Assembly: GCA_024305745.1 (NCBI GenBank)
Contig: JAHRBS010000014.1
Span: 1,681,501-1,745,500, forward strand
Length of the DNA stretch: 64,000 nt
Direction of reading: 5' to 3'
Source: Polyporus tsugae
Lineage: Eukaryota; Basidiomycota; Agaricomycetes; Polyporales; Polyporaceae
The notes under the pieces were generated by a model. That model made no database searches. It was given only the letters and a program-made list of their open reading frames with translations, and was not told the origin of the DNA. Below are positions 34,097-44,990 of the stretch, one piece after another. Positions within the stretch are counted from its first letter, which is position 1. Every line of letters starts with the position of its first letter. The translations under genes were made by a program, and so were the position numbers.

Positions 34097-35464
34097 AGCT
34101 GGAAAGGACGACTCCTTCGTAGTCTATCAGGTGTCAGTCTGGCATTCCGATGGTGACCGAAAGCCACACTTACCGCCATTTATCTGAGTGTTCAGATTGT
34201 GGGCTACCTGAGTGGCCTAAAACAGACTGAATTCCAGTCAGTCAAAGGCACTGCAACCGCCGGCGCTGTTATTGAAATACATACGTCCAGCAGAGAGGAA
34301 GGAGGACCCGACCTCGCGGACAAATACCGCTGCGGTTGCACAAAAGTCTGGCCTTTGATTTCCGGTCCTAACTTCGAGGGATTCGAGGAAAACCTGTGAA
34401 TTGACAGACTGTTCAGTACCGGACGTTGATTCGAGATCGTTGGTTGGTATATCGCTCACTTAAACTTCTTAGTGGTACAAGTAGAACGTCGACGTGCTGG
34501 TGTCTGATAATGGCAGTGATGTCGAACCGATCTGAGACTGAAGAGATCATGGATGGATGGCGGGACTCCGGCCCGGGACCGATGTTTCAATATTAAGCGC
34601 CATCTGGGCGAGATTCGTTCGACCTGGAGAATCCGCAGTGGGGATGACTGCATACTTATAAGCTTCACCTAACGAAGCAAGTCGGACGAGCACGACACTT
34701 AACATTGCATTCAGTCGTCGAGTCGGTGGGCTGCGTGCACCGGGTGGGGTGGAGCATATGTGGGAACACGGGAGACAGCCTGCAGGCAGCCGGAGGAGTG
34801 ACGTGCTGTGACTAATGCGAGGGCATCAACAGGCATATGGGCTCGAGGGAGAGGAGAGGAGAGGATAGAACATCATGGTCGCTAATCCAATCACGGTTCG
34901 ACGCTCCGCGAAGGCCCGGCGAATTACAATTGGTGCCCGTGCGCCTCTCTGGGCAAAAACATAAGAAGACAGGAAATTCACGGGGTGCGAACCAGGTGTG
35001 GGTATCCCCTCGAAATTGCAAACCACTACGATGTATACGTGGGGCCTCTGTGAACAATCTTGAGCACTAGACCTTCAAGTTGGGAACGCAAAACACGTCG
35101 TTTGAAAGTCGTACGCTCAGACGCACGATGATCGATGATCCTTCGGGGTCAAATTGGTCAGACAAAAGCACACAGCACTTTATCCGCCCAGTTTATAGAG
35201 TACATACAAATATACGACGACCATCTTTCGTAAGAACACTTAATGGTACAGATCCGAGGTTATTATTGCAACGACGGAATGCTAGAATCTCATCGTGTAC
35301 TGACGACGACGAAGTCGCGATATAACTTGGATCCGGAGCTTCGATATCCAGTTGTAACACAATTTTGAGCTTGGGTAACCGCGAGAGAGGGCGATATGAG
35401 AGGGCGCGCTATTTATAAAATGGAGGTGGTCAAAGATCAGCGTTGGGACACATTCGAACAGTCA
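34097..35464. other. Spacer Fb3/H2
   Basis: Fb3 promoter side and H2 downstream side. No frame with recognisable content and no notable repeat. Confidence 0.4.
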
Positions 35465-35990
35465 ACGCACTTACAAGACAACACACAAACGTCTCGCGTT
35501 CTGTCAAAGGGAGTACAACGGTGAGCTTGGCAGGGTCAAAGAAGACCATGCCATCACAAAATGTGTCCACTGTATCGGCCATCTTAGAGCTACCCGTGAA
35601 CTGGATGGCCAGGTGAGATACATGATGTCGGTGCAGCCCGTCGTTGGACTCGCGTAGGGTGTCCGGATTGAGCTAAACGATAGAGGTAAGCTCATGCCAA
35701 TTTCCGGGGAAAGAGATGGTGCCTCGCCACAAACCTCGAGAGCCGCAAACTCGAAGTCTCTGTCCAGGAGGTGCAAAACGGTCCCGGTGACCACAATGCT
35801 TGCAATATGGCTGCGCTCGTCATCAAGATCGCACCGGCGTGACAGATCCTCAGGTTCGAGGAAGGAGATGTCGCTAAGGATGGTTGCGTCGCCAGAGGGC
35901 ATATATCGGGTACAGGTACTTGTCCACCGCTCCCACACGTGTAGCGTCCAGTGTAGAGGGGCAGATGCAAGCAGCGGAGCGTGCGCGGGG
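35465..35990 (-). pseudogene. H1 paralogue H2, frame-disrupted
   Basis: Collinear with H1: the minus strand reads 'LHWTLHVWERWTSTCTRYMP', 'DRDFEFAALEVCGEAPSLSP' and, after a frame change near 35660-35680, a stretch with 'FDPAKLTVVLPLTERE' aligning to the H1 C-terminal 'FQPDTLTVYLSCTEW'. The frame change has no obvious intron, so H2 is probably inactive; the upstream exon was not found either. Position behind Fb3 parallels H1 behind Fb1. Confidence 0.4.
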
Positions 35991-38685
35991 AGGAGGTCTC
36001 GGTGCGTGTGGGAGAAGAGGGTGGTGCTCGGGGAGGGATGGCAAGGTTCGATGATTTGGGAGGATACATGTCCACCTTATACCGATGTCGAGGGTTGTAC
36101 GTCGCCACAAGTGTAACCACAAAGAGAGGCGTGCAGAGGCGAGAGTTTCTGTTTTGGGAGGGACACCTCGTTTGGGGTGCACCTGAAACTGAGAAATGGA
36201 GGCACTACAGCCATGATAATTGCCCCCAATCTGGCGGCACTGGGTGTCAGAGAAGCAGCACGAGGAGTATATGGAGCCGTCGCCCCTAAGCGAGGCAGCC
36301 AAAGAATAAGGACTTACCGCTCAGAAGACACTATGGAGATGGTCTCCCCGCCTCAACCACACGAGCATCCATCTTTCAACCCACGCAACAAGCTGGTAGC
36401 ACCCTATATAGCCGAACAGGTATCAAATCAGAATTGGTAAGTTTAAAAGACGCACCGATGGTCAGGAAAGCCTGTGACGGTGGCTTGGCCCATTGCACTC
36501 CCGGAACCGAGAGTAGAGGCATGGTTGTCCGTCAGTAAATCGAAACGAGGACGTAAAGGGTACTCACAACAGGGACCATGCTCTGCAAAGGCTATCAGCA
36601 AGGCGGCGAAAGTCTAATCGATGAGCAGACTCTGCGGTGGCGAGAGCCACAAATAACGACTACAAAATGCCGAGCAATTAAACGGTGCTAAGTCTCTCAT
36701 AGGCATGTAGATTGAATTATGATTTCCATATGACCAAAAGGCATTCGTCAGTCCGTGAGTCGCAATGCGATAGTAAGGGTGACTCACCGAAAGGCTTTCT
36801 CCTTCTCCAGCTGCTGTATATTGCAAGGGCGGCCTAGGGTGACGGTAGGCAGTACGTTAAAACCAGGTCGTGTCTACTTTGCAGCGTAGAAATCTGATGT
36901 TTCGGGTAGCAATGGATGTGTGGGCCGGGAAGATCTGTCAGTAAAAGCTCGCAAACGTTTGGTCCACGAGCGGCGTCCCAACCGCAATATCAACATGCTT
37001 CCACGGCGTCTGGCACGTAGCCTGCGAAAATAACTCACCGACATAGGACCGTTTCTCATTCTGGCCTTGCAGCGGGATTTCGAGGTTTTACGTATCACCA
37101 GGATTGGTGCGATATTGAAACAAGTGGGAGTTAACGGCTTCGGTTCGAATTGAGCGTAGACCTCTGGCCGGCTCCGTCCGGGCGCCATTGAGGAGGCTGT
37201 GCCCGGTGCGTAAGTTGGCAGTCGCCACTGGCACCCGAGTTCAGACATTCACGTTCAACGTTCGACATCCGTACTTTTGAGTATCAGGTCTGCGTCGTCT
37301 TCATCTGGCAACTTACCTGCGTGCATATATAGATCCATAACTTGGTAGGGCAATATTTTGCGCGCCGTGGCGCCAACTCTCTTCCATTCCCAACCACGTG
37401 CACGCCGGCCTCCGTCGGGACTCTCGGAGTTGCTAAGTGCTTTCCGAGGGCTCAACGTCGGAACTACTTAATCGGCGAGCCACTTCTTTAGCAGGAAATG
37501 CCTGACAGGTGAGCATCAATCCTGCACTGGTAGCTTCGTCACGTTGAAGCACTCGGGACGAAAATGTTTTTCGCCGCGTAGTGTTGGGACACTCGCCGCC
37601 GCATGCCTCGCGATGGGCTTGTCGTTCTCTGGCTTCCATTATGGTGGATCGCGACGAAAAGAGCGCTGATAATTTGTGAAGATTACTCAGGGTCCCCGGG
37701 CGCAGGTTTCTCGGCTTGATTTCCTGGAGCTATCACTGATCCCTATTATGCACCCAGGGCCGTCGTACAGGTATCGGTCTCCTCCCCGTCTCAAGTTGGG
37801 ATCGGGACTCCGCCAATGGAGCGATTTTCGGTGTCTCGACCTCGAGGGACCCGTGCATCATCCTGGGCGCGCGTCGGCGTTCGAGAGGACAACTGCATGG
37901 CCCTGGGCGCCGCGCAACCCTCAGCGCCCCTCGTTATTGGAGAACAATAATCACGGTTCATATGTTGGGAACGACCGAAATCGAACCGATGACAAGCATC
38001 TCCCGGCGGAATGAAGCTGAAGCGCACTAGACCTCGCCTCGCGCCACGCAATACTTGTTGGCTTGTATAACGGCATGGGTCGCACAATGCTGGCACGCCG
38101 CTAACGGTGCCCATGCGGCGACAGCTACAGCAAGGCACGCCTCAGTTCTACGCGGAGCGACGGATGCCCGACTGAGGCGAACGAACAAAGAGATCATTGA
38201 GTTTACAGACTGTGGAAGCCGTTGTCGGGAACTCCGCAAGCCAGGGCGTCGAGGTCCGAGGAGCCTCGCGACCTCGTGAGTGCTTGCCAGTGGAAGGTGA
38301 CGCGGGGCTTCGCATGGGAGCTCAACATCAGTTCCGATAAGAGGTTTCCTGGAGCACGGCATAGGGTAGCTCACCTTGAATTTTCAGAGATGAGAAGAGG
38401 GACCCTCCTCGTCATGTCCTTGACGGACGGGCAAACAATGTAGAAACAAGTCACAGGTGAGAGCCTCGTGAGGCGTAGCGCTCGTGGGGGCGCCAAATAC
38501 GTTACCATAATAGGTGATATCCTTATACCAGATCATGCGATAATCCCCGCTGTGTTTGCCACACAAGCAACAATTGCTCTGGCATTTTATTGTGCCCCCA
38601 CTCCAGCAGAACTCTCCCATCGCCTCCTCCCACCATGGTCTATAAGCCAAGTCCCTACTGTCTGCACCCAGCGCTCGCTCCTGAA
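35991..38685. other. Gene-poor spacer
   Basis: Includes the probable 5' part of H2 (to about 36.3 kb, on the minus strand) and then more than 2 kb with only short overlapping frames. No repeat family, RNA gene or mobile element was recognised. Confidence 0.4.
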
Positions 38686-38691
38686 TATAAG
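38686..38691 (+). promoter_or_regulatory. TATA-like element for P3
   Basis: TATAAG 184 bp upstream of the P3 ATG. Between it and the ATG lie four imperfect copies of an 18-20-bp CTTTGCGACACC-type unit (about 38760-38840), probably in the 5' UTR. Confidence 0.4.
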
Positions 38692-38874
38692 CGTATCTTC
38701 AAGTGACAACCAGAGCAGTCAACTCACTTGACTTCTCTCCGCAAGACATCGCGCGATACCTGCTCTTTGCGACACCTTCTCCTCGCGACACCCGCTCCCC
38801 GCCATACCTACTCTCTGCGACACCTGTCCTTTGCGATTACCCTCGCCTTCACTACCTATCCACCCTTGACACCC

Positions 38875-39045
38875 ATGGACGATTTCGCCGCATTTTCTGC
38901 GTTCCTCGAGACCGAGGCTGCGCTCAAGGATCAGCCTTGCGTCGACGGCCCACCCGCGATCATGGCACCTGCGGACGGCGTACCAGTTGACATGGAGTAC
39001 ATCACCGGGAACTCCTCGTCCTACTCCTGGTGCGTCGTGGCGTGA
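38875..39045 (+). CDS. Pheromone precursor P3 (CaaX = CVVA)
   Basis: A 56-residue precursor: MDDFAAFSAF start, acidic body, and 'NSSSYSWCVVA' end with the farnesylation cysteine at position 53. Likely processing near '...DMEYITG' would release a peptide of about a dozen residues (inference). Its last residues before the CaaX box, SSSYSWC, are the same as in P4 on the other side of R5, so the two are a duplicated pair. Lies 1.3 kb upstream of R5 on the same strand. Confidence 0.88.
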   Translation: MDDFAAFSAFLETEAALKDQPCVDGPPAIMAPADGVPVDMEYITGNSSSYSWCVVA

Positions 39046-40382
39046 GCTCGCGCTCTCGTCTGCACATATACCCCTCGTACGTCACTCAATGATCAAACTT
39101 TCTCTCGTATCGTCTTGCTGATCCCAAGGCACAGTCTCAATGCTCCTGGACTGAACACAAGTATTTCGCGCCCCGAACGCCTTCGCTCTTTTCCGACTCT
39201 CCCTTCTCAATCTCTTCGTCTCTCGTCTCCCGATTATTTCGCCCGATGGTCTTGGGCTGACGCCGCGCAGCTGCTGTGAGTATTATCCTGTCTTCGTCCG
39301 TGCGCCTCTCTTGCTGACTAGACCATGTCCTGCAGCACGGCTGGACCAAGCAACCGGCGCGACTCCTATTTATTCGATATATAACATCTGTCCTGGTTCG
39401 CGTCCCGCTCGTTGCGCTCTTGCGCGCTCGAGTCGCCCACATTCTTTTCTGTCGATTGGTGGTCCTGTGTGGAGGCGGTTCGCTTGCCTTCCACGAGGAG
39501 CCGTTGGGTTTCGGTTTCCGTTAGATCTTGTATCAGTAGCTTAGAGCTCTGTACTCCGCTGTATCTTGTAGCTCGTTGCGAATGCTCAACTTGTCGCCGC
39601 TTCATGAGCCGGTTGCGGCATCCCACCGAAATTCATGTTGTGTGCGCCCATTGTGCATCGATGAGGCCTGACCTCGTGAGATTTATGATCGTCCCGCCCG
39701 CGCCGATGTCGCCTCCTGGTCTTGTGGGAGCTCGGCGAGCTCAACGCGAGGCGTGGAGGACGGCGGTCGCTTGGCGGGACATTCACACCCGGACGCATGT
39801 GCCCGGGACCTTGGTGACAGTCGGCTTGAAGGTTGCACGTCGAGCACACCACTGTTTAGCAATTCAAGTGGAGTTCTCGACCGGGCTGAGCTCGCGTTCG
39901 TGTTGACGTTCAGATCAGAACTTGCTAGGACGGCCGCGATCACTGGCACACGGGGTTGTGGGGTAAGCTGAGAGCTTGGAGCTGGAGTTCGACGGCGGGG
40001 GGCAAGTTCCGCGGCAGCTTCAGAGCGCGAGTCCTTGTTTTAAGAGCTTGGAACGAGCCGTTGCCATGATACCCGGCCATCCAACGCTGTCGTCGTGTCC
40101 GATGCATCCACAGACTTGGACGAAATGAGGTTGGGACTCTTGCTCTCTTGGGCGACATAGACGCCCATTAACCTGGCGGTCTGGAGGGCGCTTATTCAAA
40201 ATCCTATTGTGCTTGTGCGGTGTCCCCACGGAACAATCGTCCATTATGCTCCTTCGTCCTGGGTCATCAATGAAGTCTTCTCCTCATTGTCCTCATACCA
40301 TAGCAGGCCTACAAATGTCTTTTTGCAAGGAACCCCTGCCACACACCTCCTGTGGTCGCTTTGCTCGACTGGTCCTGCCACG
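39046..40382. other. P3 3' flank and R5 promoter
   Basis: A candidate 3' UTR intron of P3 runs 39276-39335 (GTGAGTATTA donor, TGCAG acceptor, 60 nt). No other gene is supported. The last 80 bp before R5 are CT-rich. Confidence 0.45.
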
Positions 40383-41978
40383 ATGCGTTATCCCGAGTTC
40401 CCCGTTGGAGCCTTCCTCGCCGCCGTCCTCGTCCTCATCCCTCTACCTGCCCACTGGCGCTCGCGAAATCTCGCCACCATCTCCATTATTGTCTGGCTGT
40501 CTGCCCTAGATGTCATCTACGGCGTGAACACCATCGTCTGGGATGGAAACATCCGCAAGCACCTCCTGGTCTGGTGCGACATCAGTGAGTGCAGCTTGTT
40601 CTTCGTCATCGCCACCCCAATCCTCATTCCATCTCAAAGCCACCAAGCTCTCCATCGGTGCATCTGTCGCACTTCCCGCCGCCACGATGTGTGTCTGTCG
40701 TAACTTGGAGCTCGTCGCGTCCGGCCGGGTTGCACGTCTCACGCGGGAAGACAAGCAGGGGAAGATGTACTTCGATCTGGCCATGTGCTATGGTCTTCCA
40801 GTCATCATCATGGTCCTTCGTGAGTCTTGAGCCTGGTGCACTGCTCGCGCCTACTGACGCCATTCAGACTACATCGTCCAGGGCCATCGATTCGACATCT
40901 TGGAGTACGTCGGCTGCCTCCCTGCGACGTACTACTCCATCCCGGGAGTATTCATCATATGGTTCCCTCCTCTCTTTTTGTCTGTGTTGACGGCAATTTA
41001 TGCCAGTAAGTCGGACCTGCTTCCGACGCGCACCGTCTAGCTGACGATCACGCATAGCGATGGCTCTCCACCACTTCTTCCGGCAACGCCTTACGTTCAC
41101 CATGCAGCTCAAAAACTCCAATTCGGCGCTCAGCACCGGGCGGTACTTGCGTCTCGTTGCGATGTCCATCGTCCAGATCGTCTGGCAGACGGTACTTACG
41201 GCGATTGCCATGTACGACAACATCTCGCCAGGCCTCCGTCCATGGACTAACTGGGCAGACGTACATTCCGACTTCGGTCGAATCGACGCCATCCCCATGG
41301 TCGTCTATCCAGTCTCATACCAGCGGCAGTTCTTCCTCTTCCTCTGGGTTATGCCCATCTCGTCCTTCATTTTCTTCTTCTTCTTCGGCTTCGGCGAAGA
41401 AGCGCTCAAGGACTACAAGAACGTCGTCCAATGGATTCGCGTCAAGGTCTTCAGGCAAAGACTACCGGACCCTTCTACGCCTCTTGAAGGCAGCTTCCCT
41501 AGGTTCGTACTGTCGGTCTTCCATCGCGAGTTTCGTCTCGTGCTGATGGGAATCCCTGTTTTGCAGAACGCCCAAGTCTGCGTTGTCTCCTATCAAACTG
41601 AACTCGACCTTTGATCTCGACGATGACAACACCCTCCCCGCGTACAGCCCTGCCACCAGCCATACCTACTCAGCGTTCAGCAAGGAAAAGATCGGACAGA
41701 AGATCGCCTCGTTGGAACCTCATTCTCCCGCTGCTGACTCGATCTCTGCCTACTCACGATACGCGTCGAGTACTTTCTCCACCGTGTCTTCGCCGTTCAT
41801 TCACATCTCCGACGAATACCCACCGTCACCACCAGCTCCCGTGGTTTCCCTGCCGATACCGGCGTACCACCGTCCATTCAGCCCACCAACTATCTTCCCA
41901 TCTCCTCCCTCGATGACTCCCGATCCGGACTTCCAGGTCACCGTCGAGACTCGCGTCGAGGTGGAGCGCATCGTCTAG
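40383..41978 (+). CDS. STE3: STE3-type pheromone receptor R5
   Basis: Exons 40383-40584, 40640-40819, 40868-41005, 41058-41502 and 41567-41978; intact frame of 458 residues. Start MRYPEFPVG directly before TM1. Landmarks: 'PLPAHWRSRN', 'LLVWCDI', 'VQGHRFDILEYVGC', 'STGRYLRLVAMS' before TM6, and a Phe-rich TM7 ('FIFFFFFGFGEE'). The tail is rich in Ser/Pro/Thr and ends 'RVEVERIV'. Exons 1-3 have the same lengths as in R4. P3 lies upstream and P4 downstream on the same strand, giving a compact pheromone-receptor-pheromone unit. Expected to detect pheromones of another B specificity rather than P3/P4. Confidence 0.93.
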
Positions 41979-42631
41979 AACATACTAATGTGTTTCGTCC
42001 TTCCCTGTATTCTTGGCTCGCCCACTCACGTTCAACCTGTGTATCGGTATCATTATACGGCTTAACGACCACACCCATCCCTACATTGGCAACTAGCGGC
42101 GCTAGATCTGCATTCTTTTCCTCTGCCCCTTCGTTTCTCAAGCTACCCATTCGCAGCCTATGCTGACGTACTCTCACCTGCAGACCCTCATTGTTTGCTC
42201 TTTTCATGACACTGTATCAGTAGATATTACAATACGATATTTTTGCGGATCTTCAGCTGTCACTGCGCGTAGTTCAATTCGGTAAGGTGGCCCAGCGGCA
42301 CCTGGTACTAGTGACTTCCCTATTTTGGATGCTTGCCGACTTGGTGCTAATTCGATTAATTGTTAGGCACTCCATGGTATTCCCGCGTACTTGCGGTGCA
42401 TTGTCCTCCATTCTAGGGCTGTGCTTACCAGCTCAACACTTAAGCAGGGTCCTCCCCTTCTATAAAAGCTGGGTCATCCTGTACAAAGAGGACCTCCTTA
42501 CCCATCCCGTCTACCAGCACACCCCTCAAGAACACCTCGACCTAGCCCAAGACAAGGTCCCGCCCCCTTCGCCCCTTCGATCTTCGTATTTTCTACTGCC
42601 GCCGCCGAACATCCCATCTTCTGCACACACA
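41979..42631. other. R5 3' flank and P4 promoter
   Basis: No gene. TATAAAA at 42461-42467 (listed separately) is the best core promoter element in the window. Confidence 0.5.
42461..42467 (+). promoter_or_regulatory. TATA box of P4
   Basis: Consensus TATAAAA preceded by a CT run, 171 bp upstream of the P4 ATG. Confidence 0.55.
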
Positions 42632-42754
42632 ATGGACGTGTTCACTACCATCGTATCGGTCGTCACGACCGGCGAGACCAGCGCAGAGGTGACCAACGAC
42701 CAGCGCGAGGTCATGTACGGGTCTTCCTCGTACTCGTGGTGCACTATCGCATAG
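42632..42754 (+). CDS. Pheromone precursor P4 (CaaX = CTIA)
   Basis: A 40-residue precursor, the shortest of the five: MDVFTTIVSV start and 'GSSSYSWCTIA' end; Cys37 would be farnesylated. The first aliphatic position of the CaaX box is Thr, which is tolerated in fungal precursors. Processing probably lies near '...QREVMYG'. Shares SSSYSWC with P3, and its 3' UTR has a candidate intron starting GTGAGTATCA like that of P3. P3 and P4 thus look like a tandem-type duplication around R5 that has kept the mature peptide end. Confidence 0.88.
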   Translation: MDVFTTIVSVVTTGETSAEVTNDQREVMYGSSSYSWCTIA

Positions 42755-43594
42755 TTCCCTCTGCGAGGACCGCGACGGCCCCTTTTGTCAGATTCATCCC
42801 ACCTTACAGCCCGCCTTTCTCTCGGTGAGTATCACATGTCTTTCGACTGGTCTTTCCGACCGCGACGCTGACGCATGGATGGATGTTCTCCTGTAGGTCG
42901 TCAACCAGGCAGCCGCCCTCGAAACCCTTCCTCTCTTTCCTCTCCTCCGCCTCTTCAGCTCTCACGTTCATTTGCCAGCTTCTCTTCGTTTGCTTTCCAC
43001 CGCTTTCTCCACCGTGCTCATCCCGGTCACTTTCGGCCGCCAGGCCGCTATTTATTTATCTTATTGGTTGCCTCCCGGCGCCAGGGGGGCCAGCCGTTCA
43101 CTTATTCTCCGCTCCGCTCACAGATTACATTAACGGGAAGTCGAACCCGTACACACCCACGCTCCTTAGCCTCCGCCTCTCTATTGCAACTTATTTACTT
43201 TGCTAGACCTGCTAGACTGTACTTGCACCGTCGGTTTGGTTTATTTAGATGTACGTGTACTGGGAATGTACGATACGGGGGGAAGTTTGCGCAAATGAAT
43301 GTATTTGTATCGTCTCCACTGGATTCAGGTTTACCAGAGTTCGCGCATGTCCTGTACATGGCGTGAGTCCTCCTACACATATGGTACAATGACATGGTGG
43401 GCTAAGAGACCCTGCAAATAAAACAAAAGCGACTTTGGGGATGAGCGACGAAGACTACGAGATGAGGGCCACACGACATGTTGACAAAGTGGCAAAGCAG
43501 ACGGCTAGAGACATGGCAGTGTCATGTCCTGAGAAATGTACATAACGTCCAGTGCGTTCGGGGCCCTCCGGGAACGACCGGGAGAGTCAACATT
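42755..43594. other. P4 3' flank and R6 3' flank
   Basis: Candidate 3' UTR intron of P4 at 42825-42896 (GTGAGT donor, CTGTAG acceptor, 72 nt). The right part (about 43430-43594) resembles the downstream flank of R7 (49260-49334), for example GACATGGCAGTGTC versus GACATGACAGTGTC, so the R6/R7 duplication extends past the stop codons. Confidence 0.5.
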
Positions 43595-44990
43595 TCATCG
43601 ATTCGGGCACAAGCGCGACTCCACGGATGACAAGGGAGAAAGAGGGCCAGTGTACGCTGGCAACGGCTCCGTGATGGGGGACATTGCAACGATGTCGCCC
43701 GTCTTGGAGCTACGCTCGACGCGGTACCCAGTCGCGCCCAACGTCAAGGACAGCCTGAGCTCGCCGCTGCCGACGAAACGCGTCCTGGGTCTGTCACATG
43801 GCATGACTGCGAGTGTAGGTTTAGCCGTGGTCGGCCAGTCCGAGTCCTGGATGGTATCCCAAACGTCCGATTCGACAACAGGTCGCTGGGGGAAGTGTAC
43901 GCGCGACATCTTGGGTGCGCCTCATTCCCGGAAGGGCCCGGGGAACACGGCGAAAGGCTTGGCCGCCCACGCGACGGCGCGCTTGTAGTGCACGCGTGCC
44001 TCCGCGGTGAAGCCGAACATGAAGAAGAAGAAGATCGCGCACGGGATCGGCGTCCATACCCTGAAATTGATCACTGACACGCCCGTCGCATTCTGCCTTG
44101 ACGCAGGTTGATGACGATGACGTAGATCGCGAGGGTGATGGTGAACAGGGCGTTCGCGGCCGCGAGTCCTATGAGACGGTAGTAGCGGCTAGTGGTGAGA
44201 TCCGTCTCGACGATCTGCAGCCGTTTGAGGTCTTTGGTGCGGCCGAGCGTGCCGCGAAGGGCGAGAAAGGCGTAGATTGCTGAGGTGAGTCCGATAGGGA
44301 TCGCGATCACTCGTCGTCTACACCTTACCGTCAACATGACCACAACTGCAACAAATTTTTCTAGGGTCCAGAGGCGACGCAATGTCATCACCGACCTCCT
44401 GATCGGGCTCGGGATCCCATTACTGGCTGTCGCGCTGTGTGAGTCCCCTCACTGAGCCTTTTTTGTTCCCCTCTTGACCTTCCACCGGCATATCTCGTAG
44501 TTTGGTTCTATGAAGGTCACCGCTTCGATATCTTGGAAGGCGTCGGGTGCGTCGAAGCCCTCCCTAACACGTTCCTGTCCATCCTCCTCAACACCACCTG
44601 GCCCGAACTGGAAACCACGCCGATGCTGCTCGCTATATAGAAGCGAATGTCTGCGGAGGAGAGGATTTCGAGCATATTCACGTTGAAACGAACAGGAGGA
44701 CTTAGAGATATCACACCAGACCGGGGCGAAGTTAGTAGTGTTCTCTCTCCAGAGCATCATGTTGATCCCGTTGATTAGGCACAGCCCGCCGATCCAGAAA
44801 ATGTACAGGACACAGCCAGTATTCCATGCTGCAAGGGAAGCGTGAATGCCAGTAGTGAAACAAACGAGAAAATCCATACCTCGCAAATGCCAAAATAGAG
44901 GAATAATGACCAGTGCAAATCCGAAGAGAGACAGCGCTGCTGGTACATCGACCTGGGCGATCCAGTAAGGAGCCATGACGGCGCATACAC
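43595..44990 (-). pseudogene. Receptor R6, broken by an internal inversion
   Basis: Close relative of R7, ATG (MAPYWIAQVDV) at 44990. TM1-TM2 are intact ('WNTGCVLYIFWIGG'). Lesions seen against R7: (1) the donor after 'PVWCDIS' is CTAAGT instead of GTAAGT (bases 44705-44704). (2) About 300 bp coding for the TM3-TM5 region lie inverted at 44302-44604. (3) About 78 bp are deleted after 'VINLRQG', removing the segment R7 has as '...YRGFADLHSNFGRVD...' and shifting the frame. (4) A stop at 43922-43924 follows 'GPFRE'. Past it, the tail is still readable to '...TEPLPAYTG'. It cannot make a receptor. Confidence 0.92.
44302..44604 (+). other. Inverted segment within R6
   Basis: Translated on the + strand this piece reads 'NVITDLLIGLGIPLLAVAL', then, after a GTGAGT...TCGTAG intron, 'VWFYEGHRFDILEGVGC' up to 'LNTTWP'. 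That is exactly the part missing from the minus-strand R6 and collinear with R7. The left junction falls in GATCGCGATC (44299-44308), a 10-bp perfect palindrome; the right junction is TGGCCC/GAACTGG at about 44604. Breakpoints are certain to within a few bases because R6 and R7 differ slightly. Confidence 0.9.

Noticed and set aside
37960..38040. GGTTCGATTTC on the minus strand, like a tRNA B box
   Set aside because: No matching A box, acceptor stem or anticodon arm could be folded around it.
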